In this document: positions 22,264 to 26,292 of the stretch, piece after piece
Layout: each line of letters begins with the position of its first letter
Position numbering within the stretch: the stretch's first letter is position 1
The notes under the pieces: generated by a model
The model's input: only the letters and a program-made list of their open reading frames with translations
Told to the model about the DNA's origin: nothing
Database searches by the model: none
From: Actinobacteria bacterium UBA2279
GTDB taxonomy: Bacteria; Actinomycetota; Coriobacteriia; Anaerosomatales; Anaerosomataceae
DNA length: 26,292 nucleotides
Direction of reading: 5' to 3'
Assembly: GCA_002347365.1 (NCBI GenBank)
Contig: DDWT01000018.1
Span: 1-26,292 of the forward strand
Program-made: the position numbers and the translations under genes

Positions 22264-23010
22264 ATGCGGGTACTGGGTCTGGACATCGGGTCTCGCAGCG
22301 TGGATGCGGTGTGGCTGGAAGACGGCTGCATCGTTGGGCACGCGATCGCCGACTCCGGGTTCGACCCTGCTGCCGCATACGAAGCGTTCCTCGCCCGTGG
22401 CGATCACGACATCGTGGTCGCCACGGGCTACGGACGACACATCGCGCGCGAGACACTCGGGTGCCCGGTCGTCACCGAGATCAAGGCGTACGCTCTCGGG
22501 GCCGCGACGCTTCATCCCCTGGCGGCATCCGTGCTCGACATCGGTGGGCAGGACACGAAGGTGATCACGCTCAAGCCGGAAGGCGGCGTGAGTGATTTCG
22601 AGATGAACGACAAGTGCGCCGCAGGCACCGGCAAGTTCCTCGAAGTCATGGCTCGCGCGCTCGGTTTCGAGCTTGGTGAGATGTCAGCCGCCGCCCTCTC
22701 CGCAGAATCGGGCGTCGCGATCTCCTCGATGTGCACAGTGTTCGCCGAGAGCGAGGTGACCGGGCTCGTCCACAAGGGCACGGATCGCGCGCGTATCGCC
22801 CGGGGCCTGCATGACTCGATCTCGGCGCGCACGCTCGGTTCGCTGAGGCGCATCGGAGCGACCGGTCCGCTTGTGTTCGCCGGCGGCGTCGCAAAGAACG
22901 CCGCGATGGTGGAGCTGGTCCGGGCCGGTTTCGGCGGCGAGGTAGTGGTTCCCGAGGAGGCGCAGATCGTCGGCGCTTACGGCGCGGCACTAAGTGCGCT
23001 GCCGCAGTAG
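22264..23010 (+). CDS. BadF/BadG/HgdC-type ATPase, activator (reductase) of the dehydratase-like protein
   Basis: This 248-residue ASKHA-fold ATPase has phosphate-binding LGLDIGSRSVDAV (4-16) and VLDIGGQDTKVI (90-101), plus the two cluster cysteines expected of a homodimer with a bridging [4Fe-4S], C118 in CAAGTGKFLE and C157 in SSMCTVFAESEV. FAGGVAKNAAMV is the adenosine-binding segment. It uses ATP hydrolysis to drive a low-potential electron into its partner, whose gene ends three bases upstream. The length is normal for single-domain HgdC/DCCP-R proteins. An electron-donating ferredoxin or flavodoxin is not encoded nearby. Confidence 0.92.
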   Translation: MRVLGLDIGSRSVDAVWLEDGCIVGHAIADSGFDPAAAYEAFLARGDHDIVVATGYGRHIARETLGCPVVTEIKAYALGAATLHPLAASVLDIGGQDTKVITLKPEGGVSDFEMNDKCAAGTGKFLEVMARALGFELGEMSAAALSAESGVAISSMCTVFAESEVTGLVHKGTDRARIARGLHDSISARTLGSLRRIGATGPLVFAGGVAKNAAMVELVRAGFGGEVVVPEEAQIVGAYGAALSALPQ

Positions 23011-23021
23011 CATAAGCAACG

Positions 23022-23050
23022 TTGATTGCAATGTACGGGCATGCTAATGT
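23022..23050 (+). promoter_or_regulatory. Possible promoter of the PHP-domain gene
   Basis: TTGATT (23022-23027), a 17-base spacer and TAATGT (23045-23050) form a plausible but weak sigma70 promoter between the activator stop and the PHP gene. If used, transcription starts near 23057, which excludes the in-frame ATG at 23022 and supports the GTG at 23076. Confidence 0.35.
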
Positions 23051-23075
23051 CGTGGACATCCGGCAGGAGGTCCTC

Positions 23076-23786
23076 GTGCCCCGATTCAAGGTCGATCTGC
23101 ACAACCATACACCGCTGCTGACCTGCGATTATCGTGGGTCGCTTGATACCACTCCCCGACAGATCGTTGAAGCGGCGTTGGCCGCCGACATCGATGTGTA
23201 CGCCGTAACTGACCACTTCTCGGTGGATTTCTGCGCCCGTCTTGCGGGTGCCGCGGATGAGGTGGCCGCCGAGACCGGTCGCCGACTGCTCGTTGCGCCC
23301 GGGGCCGAACTCAAGGTCCGTCACGGTGACGACGAGGTGCATGTGCTCGCGCTGCTTCCTCCTGAACATGCCGCGAACTCATTCGCCGCCCTGACCGGGA
23401 TCCTTGGTCTGACGACGCCGGTCGCGCCCGTCTGTGAACTGCACCGGGTGACCGTCGCCTACGACCCGCGCGAGGTCTTCAGGATCATCGAGGCGTTGGG
23501 TGGACTGGGGATCGTTGCACACATCGACAGGGCATTCGGCACGTACCGGCTGCTTGACTCGCCGTTTGCCGACATCCTGCTCTCGTCCGAGCACGTGCGT
23601 GCGGCCGAGGTCATCGACTACCGGCACGCTGAGATGCTCAGGGGCTACAACCTGTCGATCGTCAGCTCGTCCGATTCGCATTCGAACGCTGAGATCGGCC
23701 GCCGACGGGCGCACCTGGAGATGGATGAGCTGAGCTTCGAGGCGCTTCGAGACGCCTTTGCCTCACCTGTGGCGCTCGCGGTCTAG
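23076..23786 (+). CDS. PHP domain metal-dependent phosphoesterase-like protein
   Basis: This 236-residue protein carries PHP superfamily motifs in order: KVDLHNHTPLL (HxH), VYAVTDHF, a Glu in APGAELKV, GIVAHIDRAF and SSSDSHSNAEIG. These residues bind two or three metals and hydrolyse phosphoesters. The domain is single, with no exonuclease, polymerase or HisK-specific extension, so the substrate is not predictable (nucleotide phosphates and phosphosugars are common). The GTG at 23076 has AGGAGG six bases upstream. It follows the activator gene by 65 bases, in the same direction. Confidence 0.88.
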   Translation: MPRFKVDLHNHTPLLTCDYRGSLDTTPRQIVEAALAADIDVYAVTDHFSVDFCARLAGAADEVAAETGRRLLVAPGAELKVRHGDDEVHVLALLPPEHAANSFAALTGILGLTTPVAPVCELHRVTVAYDPREVFRIIEALGGLGIVAHIDRAFGTYRLLDSPFADILLSSEHVRAAEVIDYRHAEMLRGYNLSIVSSSDSHSNAEIGRRRAHLEMDELSFEALRDAFASPVALAV

Positions 23787-23825
23787 CTGCCGCTCGGTCG
23801 GAAGGGCACCTCGATAGACGGCACA

Positions 23826-24116
23826 AGAGATGTACAGTACATCATCAGAGATTCGCCGGTTGCTTGGCTACACCGCAGGTGGGGGAGGCGGTCAAGCAGC
23901 TCTGACGTCACGAGATCCGCTCATCCTGAGGTGCCATGGACTGCGCTGGCCGGTGTCCGCGACGTTGTAGTGCACTGCTACCACGGAGTGGACGCTCGCG
24001 AGATAGCGCAGATCGTCCGAGTGGACCTGCCGCGCGACTTGGCCGCGATCGAGCGCGTTCGCGATGAAGCGCTGGCAGCGTGGCGGAAGGCGCACCCAGG
24101 CAGTGAGCCGTCCTAG
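23826..24116 (+). pseudogene. Decayed HepT-like (DUF86) toxin gene
   Basis: Pieces of a HepT-family RNase toxin lie in successive frames: RDVQYI (from 23826), IRRLLGYTAG (from 23851, like the HepT N-terminal helix), VGEAVKQL (from 23879), then from 23904 DVTRSAHPEVPWTALAGVRD followed by VVVHCYHGVD to a TAG at 24116. The last part contains the RX4H motif (RDVVVH) and HepT text. Relative to the family, a block of about 25 residues between YTAG and GEAV is missing and there are about three frame breaks, so it is not a working toxin. No MntA-type nucleotidyltransferase antitoxin is beside it. A 61-codon frame from GTG 23931 could still yield the C-terminal half. It overlaps the apgM end by four bases. 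Confidence 0.65.
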
Positions 24117-25414
24117 ATCCCGTCGGGGCGGAACGGCTCGTAATCTCTCGGCCAGTGCAGACCCGTGTGCGGTGACAGCTTCCCGCCCATGTAGCGCACC
24201 GTGCCGCGCGCGTTCAGCAGCACCGGCATGAGGTCCTCGCCTCGCAGATGGCCGAGACGCCCGTGGGCGCATGCGCGCTCATCGAAGGCGGCGACGTCAT
24301 CGGGCTGCATCGCGTCGGCGAGGATCGCTATGGGCACCGGGTCGCCCGAGTGGATGAGCGCCGTGCCTGCAGGTGTGCCGTGGTCGCCGGTGACCACCAC
24401 GATGGTGTCGGGTGGAAGTCCCGCGCGCTCGGCAAGTCCTGCAAGCCCCGCATCGATCCCTGCGATGACGTCGCGCTTGAGCACCGGATCCTTCTCGTGA
24501 CCGGCCTCGTCGGGCTGCTTGCTGTGCATCAGGACGAAGTCGGCGCCGTCGGCAAGCGCCGCGGCCGCCTCGGCAAGACGCATGCGCGTGTCCTCGGCAA
24601 GATCGGGCAGCGAGGCCATACGGCGGTGTTCCATGCCGAGCTCACGTGCGATGCCCTCGAACACACCTGCCGAGGAGACGATCGTGCCGCGCATGCCGGT
24701 GTGCGCCGGGAAGGGCGCCAGCGGTTGCCGGCGACCGGTCCACTTGAGCAGCAGGAACGGACGCTCGGCGTCAGGAGCGATCCCGTCGGGTGCCAGCGCG
24801 TCATACGCGAAGCGCAGATAGGCGGTGAGCGCCTCAGCGGTACGCTGCGCTGCGGCCGGATCACGCGCGTCGTCCAGCGGGCGCACGCTGCCAGCGGGCC
24901 AGCCATTGTTGTGCGGGTCGGTGTCGGTGATGTCGGTGCTGGCGCCGCCGCCGATCGTCACGATCGCCTGCTCGCCCACGGTGTGCTGCAGTCGTATGTG
25001 TAGGCCGTCGTGCGAGAAGTCGGCGACACGCGTGGCCAGCGGCGCGATCTGCTCGGCAGGCACACCCGGGTAGCGTTCCACGATGGTGAGCGAGCCGTCC
25101 GCCTCGGGACGCACGGTCACGAAGATCGCGTGCAGTGCGACCTGGTCGGGAGTGAGCTCAAGGCCCTGACCCGCCGCTTCGAAGACGGCGCGACCGGGAT
25201 AGGCGTCGAGTGGATAGCCGAAGAGTACGAAGTGTGCGAGTTCGGTCCCGGGTGCCCGGCCGGGGCCGAGGGTGGCGAGGATGCCGGTGGCCGAGACGGC
25301 GGCGAATGCGTCCAGGTTCGGTGTGGGCGCAGCCTGCAGCGGAGTGAGCCCGCCGAGCGCATGCCAGGGGCGATCACCGAGCCCGTCGAGCATGACGATG
25401 AGGATGGGTGGCAT
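24113..25414 (-). CDS. apgM: Archaeal-type cofactor-independent phosphoglycerate mutase
   Basis: This 433-residue protein of the alkaline phosphatase superfamily has PILIVMLDGLGDRPWH at the N-terminus, LTPLQAAPTPNLDAFAA, FPAHTGMRGTIVSSAGVFEGIARELGM, FVLMHSKQPDEAGHEKDP, and the metal-binding VVTGDHGTPAGTALIHSGDPVPIAI near the C-terminus. It interconverts 3- and 2-phosphoglycerate in glycolysis with two metal ions. The length fits the ApgM branch (about 400-430) rather than bacterial GpmI (about 510). AAAGGAG five bases before ATG 25414 fixes the start; a longer open frame upstream is antisense to the methyltransferase. Confidence 0.9.
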   Translation of the reverse strand: MPPILIVMLDGLGDRPWHALGGLTPLQAAPTPNLDAFAAVSATGILATLGPGRAPGTELAHFVLFGYPLDAYPGRAVFEAAGQGLELTPDQVALHAIFVTVRPEADGSLTIVERYPGVPAEQIAPLATRVADFSHDGLHIRLQHTVGEQAIVTIGGGASTDITDTDPHNNGWPAGSVRPLDDARDPAAAQRTAEALTAYLRFAYDALAPDGIAPDAERPFLLLKWTGRRQPLAPFPAHTGMRGTIVSSAGVFEGIARELGMEHRRMASLPDLAEDTRMRLAEAAAALADGADFVLMHSKQPDEAGHEKDPVLKRDVIAGIDAGLAGLAERAGLPPDTIVVVTGDHGTPAGTALIHSGDPVPIAILADAMQPDDVAAFDERACAHGRLGHLRGEDLMPVLLNARGTVRYMGGKLSPHTGLHWPRDYEPFRPDGI

Positions 25415-25498
25415 CGTGCTCCTTTCCGTCGGCACGACGATAACACTCGGCGACGGTTCGCGTATCATGCGTACGGGACCGATGACAGGAGGACGCAC

Positions 25499-26292
25499 AT
25501 GGGGGAGAGCACGGGTCCGGTCAGCGACATCGCTGCGCGCAGCATCGAGCGCTTTGGTGCGCGTGCGGCAGGCTATCGCAACAGCGCATCTCACCGTGGC
25601 GGGGACGACCTCGATCTTCTCATCGCCAAAGTGGCGCCGCGCCCCGGTGAACGCGCTTTGGATGTCGCGACCGGTGCAGGGCATGTGGCGCTCGCTCTCA
25701 CGCGTGCGGGTGCCCGGGTCACCGTCACCGATCTCACCCCGGAGATGCTCGTCGAGGCGCGCGATCATCTTGAGACCGAGGGCTTTGCCGCACACTACGA
25801 GATCGCCGACGCCACCGCGCTGCCGTTCGCTGATGCGAGCTTCGACATCGTCACCTGTCGCATCGCCGCACACCACTTCTCCGACGCCCAGGCGTTCTTC
25901 AACGAGGCCGAGCGAGTGCTCGTGCCGGGTGGGCGTCTCGGCTTCCAGGACCAGGCGCTGCCTTCCGAGCGGACATCGGCGGTGCTCGTCGATGCGTTCG
26001 AGCGGCTGCGCGACCCGAGCCACAACCAGTCCTACAACGCCGAGGCCTGGGCTGTCCTCGCACAGCGTGCCGGGCTTGAGGTCGTCTTCACCGAGTTGGT
26101 GGACAAGCGCCATGACTTCGCCGAGTGGGCCGCCGTCCAGGACTGTTCCGCCGAGAAGATACGTGAGCTCGAGGTGCTCATGGCCGAGTCCACGCCGGCG
26201 ATGCGGGAGTGGTCGATGCCGCAGCATGTCGATGGCAAGTTCAAGTCGTTTCGCAATCGGCATGTGGTGATGCTGGCGCGCAAGCCTGCCTA
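25499..26292 (+). CDS. Class I SAM-dependent methyltransferase (cut by window edge in its stop codon)
   Basis: 264 residues are encoded and the window ends in 'TA', probably the first two bases of a stop. An N-terminal helical region precedes the Rossmann core with motif I LDVATGAGHVALAL (about 54-67), VTVTDLTPEML (motif II), YEIADATALPFADASFDIVTC (motif III/IV) and EAERVLVPGGRLGF. This is the Methyltransf_11/UbiE-like family. The substrate is not predictable; UbiE/MenG and small-molecule methyltransferases share these motifs. AGGAGG seven bases before the ATG supports the start. It is divergent from apgM across 84 bases; TATCAT at 25463-25468 may be its -10. Confidence 0.85.
   Translation, partial: MGESTGPVSDIAARSIERFGARAAGYRNSASHRGGDDLDLLIAKVAPRPGERALDVATGAGHVALALTRAGARVTVTDLTPEMLVEARDHLETEGFAAHYEIADATALPFADASFDIVTCRIAAHHFSDAQAFFNEAERVLVPGGRLGFQDQALPSERTSAVLVDAFERLRDPSHNQSYNAEAWAVLAQRAGLEVVFTELVDKRHDFAEWAAVQDCSAEKIRELEVLMAESTPAMREWSMPQHVDGKFKSFRNRHVVMLARKPA

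Noticed and set aside
24113..26263. A 716-codon open frame with ApgM at its end
   Set aside because: The upstream part is antisense to the methyltransferase; the ApgM start at 25414 has a strong ribosome binding site.
1..26292. CRISPR array, insertion sequence ends or rRNA
   Set aside because: No regularly spaced repeats, no transposase other than the integrase, and no rRNA-like stretch were seen.

Overview
The window looks like chromosome of a high-GC anaerobic actinobacterium, most likely of the Coriobacteriia/Anaerosomatales type. This is an inference from gene content: a two-gene SufC-SufB iron-sulfur module, a dehydratase-family iron-sulfur enzyme with its ATP-driven activator, LarB/LarC, an archaeal-type phosphoglycerate mutase and a HemW-like radical SAM protein. 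No rRNA or other direct taxonomic marker is present.

Positions 1 to about 2865 are the right end of an integrated mobile element. It has the 3' part of a tyrosine recombinase, an unknown gene on the opposite strand, and a tight three-gene cassette: a small three-helix membrane protein, a ThsB-like TIR protein and a second TIR protein. It ends in a copy of the 3' half of a tRNA-Leu(CAG) gene (2809-2865), followed by what is probably the original tRNA terminator. The cassette looks like a Thoeris-related anti-phage system with a membrane effector, and it is the strongest candidate here for an undescribed system.

The backbone starts at about 2870. It holds a lipoprotein; a MarR-controlled heterodimeric ABC exporter (3590-7846, minus strand) with two palindromic operators upstream; a DUF2177 membrane protein and a second lipoprotein; a HemW-like radical SAM protein behind a structured leader; and three small proteins (10638-11497), one of them a 46-residue double zinc-knuckle protein.

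A minus-strand operon, sufC-sufB-antiporter, spans 11645-15320. Divergent from it is an unusual MutY-like glycosylase with no iron-sulfur cluster cysteines. larB-larC (minus) is divergent from a membrane GAF-GGDEF diguanylate cyclase, which is translationally coupled to prephenate dehydratase.

From 20896 a strong promoter with palindromes drives a gene pair that resembles the double-cubane cluster protein and its ATP-dependent reductase. Then come a PHP-domain protein, a decayed HepT toxin gene, apgM (minus) and a divergent SAM methyltransferase that runs off the right edge. No CRISPR array, rRNA or complete tRNA gene was seen.
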